This document shows positions 1 to 7,245 of a stretch of DNA of 16,504 bases, one piece after another. Below the pieces are notes generated by a model. It was not told the DNA's origin, did not search any database, and saw only the letters and a program-made list of their open reading frames with translations. Every line of letters starts with the position of its first letter. Within the stretch, counting starts at the first letter, position 1. A program made the position numbers and the translations under genes. Source of the DNA: an uncultured bacterium (GTDB lineage Bacteria; Verrucomicrobiota; Kiritimatiellia; CAIKKV01). The stretch is taken from assembly GCA_903828035.1 (NCBI GenBank), contig CAIKKV010000053.1, forward strand, positions 1 to 16,504. The letters run 5' to 3'.

Positions 1-1297
1 ACAGGAGCGAATAGTCCTGCATCTGGAGCACCACGTACAGGTACGTGTAGATGGCGGCGAGGGCAACCGCGATGATCAGCGTGCGCAGTCCGCTGCCCAG
101 CACCTTCAGGCTGTAGAACACAATCAGGAGCGACGAGGCCACCGCCCCGCCCCAGTAGGCATACCCGAAGCGGATAAACTCCGAAAGCGACAGCAGTGCC
201 AGGTAAAAGAGACAGAGCGCGGCGCCCACCAGCGTATACTGAACGGTGTGGATCGAGAGGGCGGACAGGATTTCAAACAGGAAAAAGGCCGTGAAAATAA
301 GGGCAATGAACAGGATGCCGTATTTGGCCGCCCGCTCCACCATCCGGTAGGCGTCCACCCCGGACAGGAAGTTCACGCCGAAAAGCGACGGCTCCATCTG
401 CTCGGGAGAGAACGCGTAGCCCTTGGCCTGGTCCGTCGTCTGCTGGGGATAGCTCCGCCCATACCACGAGACCTCCCAGGCCGCTTCAAACCCCTTTGGC
501 CCGAGCAGTCGATCGCTCGGCAGAAAGGCCCCGAAAAAGCTGGGGTCCGCCCAGGAGGAGGTCATTTTCACGCGCGTTTTCTGCCCCACAGGCGCAAACT
601 GGATGCCCCCGCTTCCCTTCAGGTCGAGCGTCATCTGGAAAGCGAGATTGCTTCCCGCCTGCAGCCCGGGAAAGCGGGCGGTGATGCCGGAGTCGTAGCC
701 GGTCAACCGGCAGCCGGGCACGAACTCCCCGGTCAGCTCGCCCAGCTTCATGGTCAGCACATCGCCCACCCCGCGAAGGTCGCTGACCGCCATCGTCACC
801 TGGGCCTGCGCCCAGCGCACGTTTTCGGGGGCGATGCCGAGGGCCTGGAAATCGGGCGGCGAAAACCGGCCTGACACGGCCAGCTCGCTTTTATACACAA
901 TGGCTTCGTAAATTCCCCGGTGAAGCTTGCTGGGATCCACCTGGCCGGCCACAGTCAATTCGGAGGGAAGAAAAAAGGCGTTTGCCGCCAGGGTTTCCAG
1001 CACCTCGACCCGCTCGCGCTTCCCGTTGACCACCTCTTCCTTCCAGGACTTGGTCTTGTACTCATACGGCACGATCAGGACCGGCCCCACGACAACCTGC
1101 TGATGGCCCCACGTGGAAGTGATGTCCATGACGGCTCCATCGCGCCGGGACTGCCGCTCGGAAATAAGGGACCGGATAAGGGCCAACGGAATCAGCAGCA
1201 GCAGGGCCAGGATCAAAATGCCGGCCATTTTGAAGCTGATGGCATTGCGCCGGAAAAACGATTCGGGCAGCGGAGGGGGTTTCGGCAAGGCATCCAT
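1..1297 (-). CDS. creD: CreD-family inner-membrane protein (partial, C-terminus cut by the window edge)
   Basis: The frame is open from an ATG at 1297 to the left edge, giving 432 residues; E. coli CreD has about 450, so only a short C-terminal tail is missing. A cytoplasmic proline-rich N-terminus is followed by one membrane segment (about residues 24-41), a large probably periplasmic region (about 45-310) and several closely spaced hydrophobic helices to the end, with the characteristic ending LQMQDYSLL. This is the CreD (Cet/inner-membrane) layout. In enterobacteria CreD belongs to the CreBC regulon and affects envelope integrity and colicin E2 tolerance; its biochemical role is unknown. 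The start is supported by AAGGAG six to seven bases upstream. It lies 75 bp downstream of the exonuclease gene in the same direction, so it could be co-transcribed or use the weak promoter proposed at 1327-1355. No creB or creC is seen in the window. Family assignment is confident; function here is inferred. Confidence 0.88.
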   Translation of the reverse strand, partial: MDALPKPPPLPESFFRRNAISFKMAGILILALLLLIPLALIRSLISERQSRRDGAVMDITSTWGHQQVVVGPVLIVPYEYKTKSWKEEVVNGKRERVEVLETLAANAFFLPSELTVAGQVDPSKLHRGIYEAIVYKSELAVSGRFSPPDFQALGIAPENVRWAQAQVTMAVSDLRGVGDVLTMKLGELTGEFVPGCRLTGYDSGITARFPGLQAGSNLAFQMTLDLKGSGGIQFAPVGQKTRVKMTSSWADPSFFGAFLPSDRLLGPKGFEAAWEVSWYGRSYPQQTTDQAKGYAFSPEQMEPSLFGVNFLSGVDAYRMVERAAKYGILFIALIFTAFFLFEILSALSIHTVQYTLVGAALCLFYLALLSLSEFIRFGYAYWGGAVASSLLIVFYSLKVLGSGLRTLIIAVALAAIYTYLYVVLQMQDYSLL

Positions 1298-1326
1298 GGC
1301 GCGTTCTCCTTGTTAGGGTCGCTTGT

Positions 1327-1355
1327 ATCCTAGTGCGTCCCCCCGGCGACCGCAA
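1327..1355 (-). promoter_or_regulatory. Possible weak promoter ahead of creD
   Basis: In the 75-bp gap before creD, the minus strand reads TTGCGG (1350-1355), a 17-bp spacer, then TAGGAT (1327-1332). Both boxes match the sigma-70 consensus only partly. The gap also holds an inverted pair GGTCGC/GCGACC (1317-1322 and 1346-1351) that could form a long-looped hairpin, but no T-run follows it. This would allow creD to be expressed apart from the exonuclease gene; read-through is equally possible. Confidence 0.25.
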
Positions 1356-1372
1356 CGGATTTCAGTGCCACC

Positions 1373-2299
1373 TCATGCCTGGGAATCCTCGTACGCGGCC
1401 AGCGCATCGCCAATAACGGCCATCAGGGCCGCAGGCGCCGCATTCGGCTGCTCCATCTGGCGGCGAATCGCGCACATGGGGTAGATCGACGGGTACGGGC
1501 ACGCCTCGATCTTTTTCCGCAGCGTCGCCATGGCCCGCCCCTCCGGCCCCTCCTCCGCCACCTTCTGGCACACGCGCAGCACATCGCAGATCACCGACTT
1601 CACCCGGGTGACCGTCATCGGCCGGACCACCGGCGTCGCCCGAACGGCTGGCTCCGTCCGGATCGGAGCAGGCGCCTCCGGCTCCGGTTGACAGCCCCGC
1701 CGCAGCGCCGCGTGGCACCCCGCAATGGGCGTCCGCCGCGAAAAGACCGCCACCGCATCGAAGCCCACCACGCCCGACGCGGCCAGCCGCTCGCGGAAAA
1801 CGCCGCCGAACAGCTCCACCACTGTCATGACGTCATTCAAGCCGCGGTGCGACCGGCTCTCCGTCAGGCGGAAATGCTGCTTCATCGTCTCGAGCCTGTG
1901 ATTGACGGTCTCGTGGATCACGCGCCGGGCCAGGGTCATGGCGCAGAAGCCCTTGCACCCCGCCGCCGGAAGCCGCAGCCTCTGCCACTCGGGCATCAAG
2001 ACGCGGCCCCAGTCGAACGACAAATTATACGCCACAACCGGCCGGTCTCCGGCATAGTCCCGGAACAGCGCGTGCGCCTCGAGCGGAGCGCGGCCCGCCT
2101 TCCGCAGGAACTCCCGGGAGTAGCCGTGCACCGCCTGCGCGGCCGGATCGATGGGCACATCGTGATTCAGAAGGACCTGGAACGGGTCGCCCGCCGGCTC
2201 CCAGCCGATCATGCGCTGCGCCGCGATTTCCAGGGTGAACACAGGCGGGTAGAGTCCGTTCGTCTCGGTGTCGACCACCACCCACTCTTCATGCCTCAT
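1373..2299 (-). CDS. DnaQ-like DEDDh 3'-5' exonuclease domain protein with unknown C-terminal segment
   Basis: This 308-residue protein carries an RNase T/DnaQ-type exonuclease fold in residues 1-175. Exo I is VVVDTETNG with D10 and E12. Exo II is [13 protein letters not shown] with D96. Exo III-epsilon is HRGLNDVM with H151 and D156. All five DEDDh catalytic residues are therefore present, and the domain should remove nucleotides from 3' ends of DNA or RNA. A proline/alanine-rich linker (about 200-226) leads to an 80-residue C-terminal segment, probably helical and containing four cysteines, that I do not recognise. The reading frame stays open upstream into the dehydrogenase gene, but the ATG at 2299 is chosen because it begins directly before the Exo I strand and forms an ATGA overlap with the upstream stop, indicating translational coupling. 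The substrate is unknown; the protein is too small and lacks the partner domains to be a replicative PolC or DnaQ by itself. Confidence 0.85.
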   Translation of the reverse strand: MRHEEWVVVDTETNGLYPPVFTLEIAAQRMIGWEPAGDPFQVLLNHDVPIDPAAQAVHGYSREFLRKAGRAPLEAHALFRDYAGDRPVVAYNLSFDWGRVLMPEWQRLRLPAAGCKGFCAMTLARRVIHETVNHRLETMKQHFRLTESRSHRGLNDVMTVVELFGGVFRERLAASGVVGFDAVAVFSRRTPIAGCHAALRRGCQPEPEAPAPIRTEPAVRATPVVRPMTVTRVKSVICDVLRVCQKVAEEGPEGRAMATLRKKIEACPYPSIYPMCAIRRQMEQPNAAPAALMAVIGDALAAYEDSQA

Positions 2300-3690
2300 T
2301 GAAGATGGCTCAGCGGCGGCCGGCCAATGGGATAGACATTGAAGCCGAGCTTGAACAGGGCCGCGGGATCCAGCAGGTTCCGGCCGTCGAAAAGAAAGGC
2401 GGGCTTCACCATGCCGCGGAAGATCCGCTTGTAATCCAGCTCCTTGTACTGCTTCCACTCGGTCATCACCGCAATGGCGTGCGCGCCCTCGGCCGCGCGG
2501 TACGGATCGGCCTCGAAGCTCACGCGCCCGGCCAGGTCGGCCAGCACGCGCGGGGCATTCGCCAGGGCCTTGGGGTCCGTGATCACCACCTCGGCGCGCT
2601 CCTCGATCAGCTCGCGGGCCACACGGATCGCCGGGCTTTCCCGCGTGTCGCCGGTGTCCGCCTTGAACGCGAAGCCGAAGAGGGCGATGCGCTTGCCCGC
2701 CACCGTGTTGAACATCCGGGACACAATGTTGGCCGCAAACCGCTCCTGCTGGTAATCGTTGATCCTCAGCACGGCCTGCCAGTAGTCCGCCACCTCCCCG
2801 AGCCCGTAGTGCTGGCACAGGTAGACCAGGTTCAGGATGTCCTTCTTGAAGCAGGAGCCACCGAAGCCCACGCTCGCGTTCAGGAACTTGGGGCCGATCC
2901 GGGAATCCATGCCGATCGCGCGAGACAACTCGCCCACATCGGCTTCGGTCGACTCGCACAGCGCCGACAAGCTGTTGATCGAGCTGATCCGCTGCGCCAG
3001 GAACGCGTTGGCCGCCAGCTTGGACAGCTCGCTCGACCAGACGTTGGTGGTCAGGATGCGCTCGCGCGGCACCCAGCGGCCGTAGATGTCGACCAGCGCC
3101 TGCACGGCGGCCCGCCCCTCGGGCGTCTCCCGGCCGCCGATCAGCACGCGGTCGGGGTTCGTCAGGTCGCGCACGGCCGTGCCCTCGGCCAGGAACTCGG
3201 GGTTCGACAGCACGGTGAACTTGACGTTCCCTTTCCGGGAATGGAGGATGCGCTCCATCGCCTCGGCCGTCCGGACCGGCAGCGTGCTCTTCTCGACCAC
3301 GATCTTGTCGGACCCCGCATGCTCCAGGATCTGCCGGGCCGTCTTCTCCCAGTACTGGAGGTCGGCCGCGCAGCCCGCGCCGATGCCGAAGGTCTTGGTG
3401 GGCGTGTTCACGCTGACGAAAATGATGTCGGCATCGCGGATGCCGGCGGCGATATCGGTGGAGAAGAACAGGTTCCGGTTCCGGCAGGCGCGGACCAGGT
3501 CGTCCAGCCCGGGCTCATAGATGGGAAGGTCGTCCGACAGCCAGGCCTTGATGCGCGCCTCGTCGATATCCACCACGATCACCCGGTGCTCGGGGCACTG
3601 CGCGGCGATCATCGCCATGGTGGGACCGCCGACGTAGCCGGCGCCGATACAGAGAATGGTCTTGCCCGATTTCGCGTTTTTTGACTTCAT
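2296..3690 (-). CDS. ugd: UDP-glucose 6-dehydrogenase, animal-like type
   Basis: The 464-residue protein oxidises UDP-glucose to UDP-glucuronate with two NAD+, supplying precursors for surface polysaccharides. An N-terminal Rossmann domain begins with GAGYVGGPT (16-24). The central helical domain contains [19 protein letters not shown] with K224. The catalytic cysteine C280 lies in [10 protein letters not shown] with D284 nearby. The C-terminal UDP-binding domain begins around residue 330 with [14 protein letters not shown]. Motifs such as [23 protein letters not shown] and [12 protein letters not shown] follow the eukaryotic UGDH pattern rather than the shorter enterobacterial Ugd (about 390 residues) or the usual 430-450 residue bacterial type. 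AAGGGGG precedes the ATG. It is 17 bp downstream of the Tat-exported protein gene and overlaps the exonuclease gene by ATGA. No glycosyltransferase genes are visible nearby, so the polysaccharide it serves is unknown. Confidence 0.96.
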   Translation of the reverse strand: MKSKNAKSGKTILCIGAGYVGGPTMAMIAAQCPEHRVIVVDIDEARIKAWLSDDLPIYEPGLDDLVRACRNRNLFFSTDIAAGIRDADIIFVSVNTPTKTFGIGAGCAADLQYWEKTARQILEHAGSDKIVVEKSTLPVRTAEAMERILHSRKGNVKFTVLSNPEFLAEGTAVRDLTNPDRVLIGGRETPEGRAAVQALVDIYGRWVPRERILTTNVWSSELSKLAANAFLAQRISSINSLSALCESTEADVGELSRAIGMDSRIGPKFLNASVGFGGSCFKKDILNLVYLCQHYGLGEVADYWQAVLRINDYQQERFAANIVSRMFNTVAGKRIALFGFAFKADTGDTRESPAIRVARELIEERAEVVITDPKALANAPRVLADLAGRVSFEADPYRAAEGAHAIAVMTEWKQYKELDYKRIFRGMVKPAFLFDGRNLLDPAALFKLGFNVYPIGRPPLSHLQ

Positions 3691-3707
3691 GCCGGTCCCC
3701 CTTGCTG

Positions 3708-4100
3708 CTATGCGCCCCGATGATCCTTATGCGCCGGACAAACCGAGTAGAGGCAGGGCTTCTTTTCGAGGCAAACGGAGCAGAAGCCTTTCTTTTCCGA
3801 ATCTTTCCACAAGGCGCAGGCTCCGGCCGGAGCGCCGGCCAGCCGATCCTTATTCCCCACATTGCCGGGACAGCGAATGGCGGTGCAGGGCTTGGGCCCG
3901 TTCACCGAGCGGTCGCAGATGCCGTTGGCGTCGGAGTCGGCCCACCCGCCGCAGGTGGCCGGGGGACGCGCCTTGGCGGCCGGCTTGGGATGACCCTGGG
4001 CGCCCGGCTTCATCGTTTCGGCATACGCCTTGACCGCCCCGAGGCCGGCCATCCATACCGCTCCGAAGCCCAACGATTTCAAAAACTGCCGTCGGTTCAT
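3708..4100 (-). CDS. Tat-exported cysteine-rich protein with two copies of a Cys motif
   Basis: I do not recognise a named family with a known function. The 130-residue product begins with a twin-arginine signal: RRQFLK at 3-8, a hydrophobic stretch at 10-23 and a likely cleavage after AYA at 25-27. The mature part has nine cysteines in two matching units. Unit 1 has C50, C62, C72 and C77; unit 2 has C95, C107, C116 and C121, with an extra C110. Both follow C-x2-W-x-D-S, then G-x-C, then K-P-C-x4-C-P. Unit 1 also holds DSDANGICD, which resembles a calcium-binding loop; unit 2 has lost most of those acidic residues. Tat export suggests folding or metal/cofactor loading in the cytoplasm before secretion, so a metal or iron-sulfur site is plausible but unproven. 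Start is supported by GGGGAT upstream and by a good promoter at 4132-4160. First gene of the minus-strand group that includes ugd. Confidence 0.8.
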   Translation of the reverse strand: MNRRQFLKSLGFGAVWMAGLGAVKAYAETMKPGAQGHPKPAAKARPPATCGGWADSDANGICDRSVNGPKPCTAIRCPGNVGNKDRLAGAPAGACALWKDSEKKGFCSVCLEKKPCLYSVCPAHKDHRGA

Positions 4101-4131
4101 GCGGGATCCCCTATTTAATCGTCAAAAAACC

Positions 4132-4160
4132 ATTATCACACTTGCCAGAAACCTTGTCGA
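4132..4160 (-). promoter_or_regulatory. Sigma-70-type promoter for the Tat-protein/ugd/exonuclease group
   Basis: On the minus strand a -35 box TCGACA (4155-4160, five of six matches) is separated by exactly 17 bp from a -10 box GATAAT (4132-4137, five of six matches), which is preceded by TGTG, like an extended -10 TG element. Transcription would start near 4125, leaving a leader of roughly 25 bases before the ATG at 4100. It stands out as an AT-rich patch in a GC-rich region, which supports a real promoter. Confidence 0.6.
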
Positions 4161-4171
4161 GAATGTACATT
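4142..4171 (+). promoter_or_regulatory. Possible promoter of the zinc-ribbon gene, with palindrome over the -10 box
   Basis: On the plus strand TTGCCA (4142-4147) and TACATT (4166-4171) are 18 bp apart. The -10 lies inside a perfect 10-bp palindrome AATGTACATT (4162-4171), which could be an operator half or chance. Transcription would start around 4178, directly at the ATG at 4179. No Shine-Dalgarno sequence precedes that ATG, so the mRNA may be leaderless. The site overlaps the -35 box of the opposite-strand promoter, so the two could compete. Confidence 0.35.
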
Positions 4172-4178
4172 GTAAATC

Positions 4179-4430
4179 ATGCCGATTTACGAATATGAAG
4201 CTGTGGCTCCGGAAGCCGGATGCGACCATTGCCGCGCGCCCTTCGAGTGCATCCAGCGCATCGTGGACCCCCCGCTCGCCGCCTGCCCCGCCTGCGGCCA
4301 GCCGGTGCGCAAGCTCATCTCGCGCTCCTCCATCGGCGGCTCGACCGCCTCCTTCGATGACCGGGCCAAGAAATCCGGCTTCCATAAGCTGAAGCGCCTC
4401 GGCAAGGGCGAATACGAGGTCAAGTATTAG
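4179..4430 (+). CDS. FmdB-type small zinc-ribbon protein
   Basis: The 83-residue protein opens with MPIYEYE, the hallmark start of the FmdB/CxxC zinc-ribbon family, then has CDHC (15-18) and CPAC (36-39), which should bind one zinc ion, followed by a basic tail with the serine-rich segment typical of the family. In this member the first cysteine pair is shifted: residues 8-14 form an insertion before C15, where relatives usually have cysteine directly after YEY. Family members are called putative regulatory proteins on old evidence from an amidase gene; the true role is not known. It is the only convincing plus-strand gene in the window. The start is fixed by the conserved N-terminus even though no ribosome-binding site is visible. 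Its 3' end overlaps the convergent radical SAM gene by 11 bp, so antisense interference between the two transcripts is possible. Confidence 0.88.
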   Translation: MPIYEYEAVAPEAGCDHCRAPFECIQRIVDPPLAACPACGQPVRKLISRSSIGGSTASFDDRAKKSGFHKLKRLGKGEYEVKY

Positions 4431-6054
4431 CGGCACGCTCAAATACAGCCGCTAGCCGTTTCTTTCCGCTCGCCTCGATCTTAAACGCGTAATACCGCGC
4501 CGGCGCCCCCTCCACCGCCACCATCCGGTCGAAGGGCCCCTCGCCCGGCTCCACCGCGCGGACGCCCTCGGGCAGCGCGCCGCGCCACAGGCGGGCGGGC
4601 GCCAGCTCCTCGTCGATCCCGTAGTCCCCGCGATACCAGCCGTCGATCAACTCCGGAACGAGCGCCGGCTGTTTCTCTTTGAGGTACGCCTTGAAAATCC
4701 GGAACCGCGCGCGCAGGCTCAGCCCCTCCCGCACCTCGCCCTTCGCATACACGGCGTCCGCCAGGGTGGCCCAGAAATCGGGGATCATCAGGCAGGCTTT
4801 GCGCGTCAGCGCCCGCAGCGCGGGATGGTTGTGGTAGCCGTCCACCACGCGCGACACCCGGGCCGCCCGCCACAGCTCCCCGGCGGAAAAGGCCGGCGTG
4901 CGCAGCACCTCGTAGGGCGGAGCCGGCGAGGAGGCCAGCCCCAGCCGCACGCGCCGCGCCTCGAGGCGGGTGCCGGGCAGCATCTTCAAAATCTCAAGCT
5001 GGATCTCGCTCACGCCCAGCAGCGTGAGCAGCGTGAGGTCCTGCTTCAATCCCGCCCAGGTGGAGCCGGGCAGGCCGGCCACCAGATCCGCGTGCACCTC
5101 CAGCCCCCACACGCCCAGGAGCAGCCGCAGCCCCTCCAGGACGGCGGCCGGGGAGCCCCGGCGGCCCGACTGGCGCATCACCTCTTCATCCAGCGACTGC
5201 ACGCCCGCCTCGACATGCAGCAACCCGGGCCTGAACCGGCGGAGCGCATCCGCCAGGGGCGCGGTCACGCGGGCGGGATCGATCTCCAGGTGAAACCGGA
5301 TCCCGGCCCCCGTCTCGCGGAACAAGTCCAGCAGCGCCAGGCTGCGCGCTTCCTCTTCGTTAAACGTCCGGTCCAGCACCCGAACATCCCGGACCCCGGC
5401 CGCATGGATGATCTCCAGCTCCGCTTTCACGCGATCCAGGGGAAACTCCCGAAGCCCGCCGCCCGAACTGGTGCAGAACAAACAGCCCCCCCGGCAGCCG
5501 CGCGAGGTTTCCATCTGCATGAACGGCTTTGAAAAGTCCTGAAACAGGCGGGCATCCAGAAGCGGAATATCGGCCGAGTCGGGACGTTCCGCCTCGATGC
5601 CCGGGTCCAGAACCCGCCCCTCCTCACACCGGATCAAACCGGGAATGGCCCCCCACGCGGCGGGACGATCCCAGACGGGCAGCCATTGCCTGAAGGCCCG
5701 CTCCCCGTCCCCGCGAACGCCGGCATCCACCAGGGAGACGGGCTGGAAGAAGCCCGACGAGCCTCCCAGCCATTCCGGCCCGCCGCCGATCACGACCGTC
5801 CGGGGCGACAACGCGCGAAAACGAGCCAGGAAGGCCGTCAGCCACTCGCGGTTGAACAAATAAAAGGTCGTTGCCAGCACATCGGGCTTCAATGCCAGCA
5901 CGCGCTCCAGCATGCTGTCGCGGGAATCGGCGATCGCGGTCTCCAGCGTGGTCCACTCCCACGTCTCCGGATCGGCGACGCCCCGCAGGCGCATCGCCGC
6001 CAGGCTGGTGTGGGAATAGGACGCGTTGACCGCCAGGAAAACCAGCCGGCTCAT
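4420..6054 (-). CDS. B12-binding-type radical SAM protein (DUF4080-like)
   Basis: The 544-residue protein matches the cobalamin-binding radical SAM class. Residues 1-130 form an N-terminal Rossmann-like B12-binding-type domain (NASYSHTSLAAMRLRG near the start, VVIGGGPEW at 87-95), without the DxHxxG motif of His-on B12 proteins. The radical SAM core begins at about residue 177 with SRGCRGGCLFC, giving the C187/C191/C194 ligands of the [4Fe-4S] cluster. It continues through VEAGVQSLDEEVMRQSGR and HADLVAGLPGST, both typical of the fold. The C-terminal 170 residues resemble the DUF4080 segment found in this group. The reaction is unknown. The ATG at 6054 overlaps the stop of the upstream M42 peptidase gene as ATGA. 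It lies two genes downstream of the cobamide operon, so it may be a consumer of the cofactor, but that is only suggested by position. Confidence 0.88.
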   Translation of the reverse strand: MSRLVFLAVNASYSHTSLAAMRLRGVADPETWEWTTLETAIADSRDSMLERVLALKPDVLATTFYLFNREWLTAFLARFRALSPRTVVIGGGPEWLGGSSGFFQPVSLVDAGVRGDGERAFRQWLPVWDRPAAWGAIPGLIRCEEGRVLDPGIEAERPDSADIPLLDARLFQDFSKPFMQMETSRGCRGGCLFCTSSGGGLREFPLDRVKAELEIIHAAGVRDVRVLDRTFNEEEARSLALLDLFRETGAGIRFHLEIDPARVTAPLADALRRFRPGLLHVEAGVQSLDEEVMRQSGRRGSPAAVLEGLRLLLGVWGLEVHADLVAGLPGSTWAGLKQDLTLLTLLGVSEIQLEILKMLPGTRLEARRVRLGLASSPAPPYEVLRTPAFSAGELWRAARVSRVVDGYHNHPALRALTRKACLMIPDFWATLADAVYAKGEVREGLSLRARFRIFKAYLKEKQPALVPELIDGWYRGDYGIDEELAPARLWRGALPEGVRAVEPGEGPFDRMVAVEGAPARYYAFKIEASGKKRLAAVFERAANT

Positions 6055-7118
6055 CGAACCCTGGGCGTGAAATCTTCGGTCCCGTCCAGGGATTCGATAA
6101 AGAGGGCCAGCAGGCGGGAGGCGTTCTCGAGATCCGTCAGCGAAAGGATTTCCACGGGGCTGTGGATATACCGGGTGGGAATGCTCATCAGGGCCGCCGC
6201 CACGCCGCCGCGGGACAGCTGGATCACGTTGGCATCGGTGGGCGTGGCGCGGGGCTCCGCGCCGATCTGGATCGGGATCTTCGCCTTGCGGGCCGTCTCC
6301 TCGAGCTGGTCGCCCAGGATCGGATTGATGTTCGGCCCCCGGTGCAGCTGGGGCCCCTTGCCGAGCTTGCAGATGCCGATGCGGCGCGAATCGTGGCCGG
6401 GGCAGTCGGAGGCAAACCCCACGTCCAGGGCAATGCCCACGTGCGGATTCACCGAATAGGCGCTGGTGCTCGCGCCGCGCAGCCCGATCTCCTCCTGCAC
6501 GGTGGCGACGCCATAGACGCCCACCTTCAGCGGCCGGCCCTTCAGCCGGCGCAGCGTCTCCAGCATCACGAACGCGCCGGCCCGGTCATCGAACGCGCGG
6601 GCCACGACCAGCTCGTTGGGCAGCTCCTCGAACCCCGTGTCGATGGTGGCGTAGTCCCCCACCGCGATGCGCTTCTCCGCGTCCTTCAGGTCCTTCGCCC
6701 CGATATCCATCCACAGCTCGTGGAACTTCGAAGCCTTGCCGCGATCCTCCATCTCCGTGAGGTGAATCGGCTTCTTCCCGATAACGCCGAGGATGGAGCC
6801 CTTGCGGCCGTGGATGCGGACGCGCTGGCCGATGGCGATGACCGGATCGGTCGCGCCCACGCAGGTGAAATAGGCGAACCCCTTTTCGTCGATGTGCACG
6901 ATCATGTAGCCGCACTCGTCCACGTGGCCGGCCAGCATGACCCGGAACGGCGCCTCGGGGTTGATCACGCCGATCACGTTGCCGTGCACGTCGGTGCGGA
7001 CCTCGTCGCAAGAGTCCTTCATCCGGCTCCGGACCAGGCCCTGGATGCCCATCTCATAACCGGACGGGCTCGGGGTGTTGAGCATGGACCGGAGAAACTC
7101 GAGTGATTCTATTTTCAT
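6051..7118 (-). CDS. M42-family metallo-aminopeptidase (glutamyl aminopeptidase/endoglucanase-M type)
   Basis: The 355-residue protein is a full-length M42 (TET-like) dinuclear metallo-aminopeptidase. These enzymes form large dodecameric tetrahedral shells in the cytoplasm and trim short peptides. Metal ligands are all visible: H65 in AGHVDE with D67, D177/D178 in AFDDRAG, E209 (likely base) and E210 in VQEEIGLRG, D232 in ALDVG, and H319 in RYIHSP. The frame is open upstream to an ATG at 7169, but the ATG at 7118 is preferred because AAAGGGAAG sits just ahead of it and the protein then starts at the usual family position. Some relatives were annotated as cellulases; that is an old misassignment and peptidase activity is more likely. 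It is coupled by ATGA to the radical SAM gene. A 127-bp gap containing a repeat separates it from the cobamide operon, so it may have its own promoter or be read through. Confidence 0.93.
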   Translation of the reverse strand: MKIESLEFLRSMLNTPSPSGYEMGIQGLVRSRMKDSCDEVRTDVHGNVIGVINPEAPFRVMLAGHVDECGYMIVHIDEKGFAYFTCVGATDPVIAIGQRVRIHGRKGSILGVIGKKPIHLTEMEDRGKASKFHELWMDIGAKDLKDAEKRIAVGDYATIDTGFEELPNELVVARAFDDRAGAFVMLETLRRLKGRPLKVGVYGVATVQEEIGLRGASTSAYSVNPHVGIALDVGFASDCPGHDSRRIGICKLGKGPQLHRGPNINPILGDQLEETARKAKIPIQIGAEPRATPTDANVIQLSRGGVAAALMSIPTRYIHSPVEILSLTDLENASRLLALFIESLDGTEDFTPRVR

Positions 7119-7194
7119 AGTCTTCCCTTTCATTCGCGCTCGCCCATGGTCGCACAAGCGCATGCCCAAAACAAGGAGAAGCCACGGTTCCGGC

Positions 7195-7225
7195 GATAGG
7201 TCCTATACGTCCTATAGGTCCTATC
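7195..7225. repeat. 9-bp tandem repeat forming an imperfect palindrome
   Basis: Three near-copies of TCCTATANN start at 7201, 7210 and 7219. The block is flanked by GATAGG on the left and CCTATC on the right, so the whole 31 bases are nearly self-complementary: 13 of 15 pairs match around the central base at 7210. It begins about 20 bases past the stop of the ATPase gene that ends the cobamide operon. A transcript could fold it into a hairpin and slow or stop polymerase, or protect the mRNA end. No T-run follows directly on the minus strand (a short TTTT comes about 20 bases later), so it is not a standard intrinsic terminator. The rest of the 127-bp gap (7119-7245) shows no gene. Confidence 0.6.
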
Positions 7226-7245
7226 ACGGGGAAAAGCTGGCGTCT

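Noticed and set aside
248..874. Plus-strand frame opposite creD
   Set aside because: Low-complexity translation without motifs; the minus strand gives a continuous CreD-like protein.
2300..2959. Upstream extension of the exonuclease frame into ugd
   Set aside because: The added residues have no domain similarity and would overlap ugd by over 600 bp; the ATGA-coupled ATG at 2299 starts right at the Exo I strand.
2299..3684. A plus-strand open frame nearly coextensive with ugd
   Set aside because: The ugd protein matches its family over the full length; the opposite frame shows only low-complexity His/Arg/Gly-rich sequence and arises from codon bias.
6051..7118. Cellulase/endoglucanase
   Set aside because: Some M42 relatives carry this label, but the metal ligands and layout are those of an aminopeptidase.
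7195..7225. Intrinsic terminator for the cobamide operon
   Set aside because: The hairpin is AT-rich, imperfect and not followed directly by a T-run on the minus strand, so it is listed as a repeat only.
7119..7245. Possible cobalamin riboswitch or promoter before the M42 peptidase gene
   Set aside because: The gap is only 127 bp and I see no B12-box-like sequence or folded leader; the only structure is the 9-bp repeat. A riboswitch would be expected upstream of btuF, outside the window.
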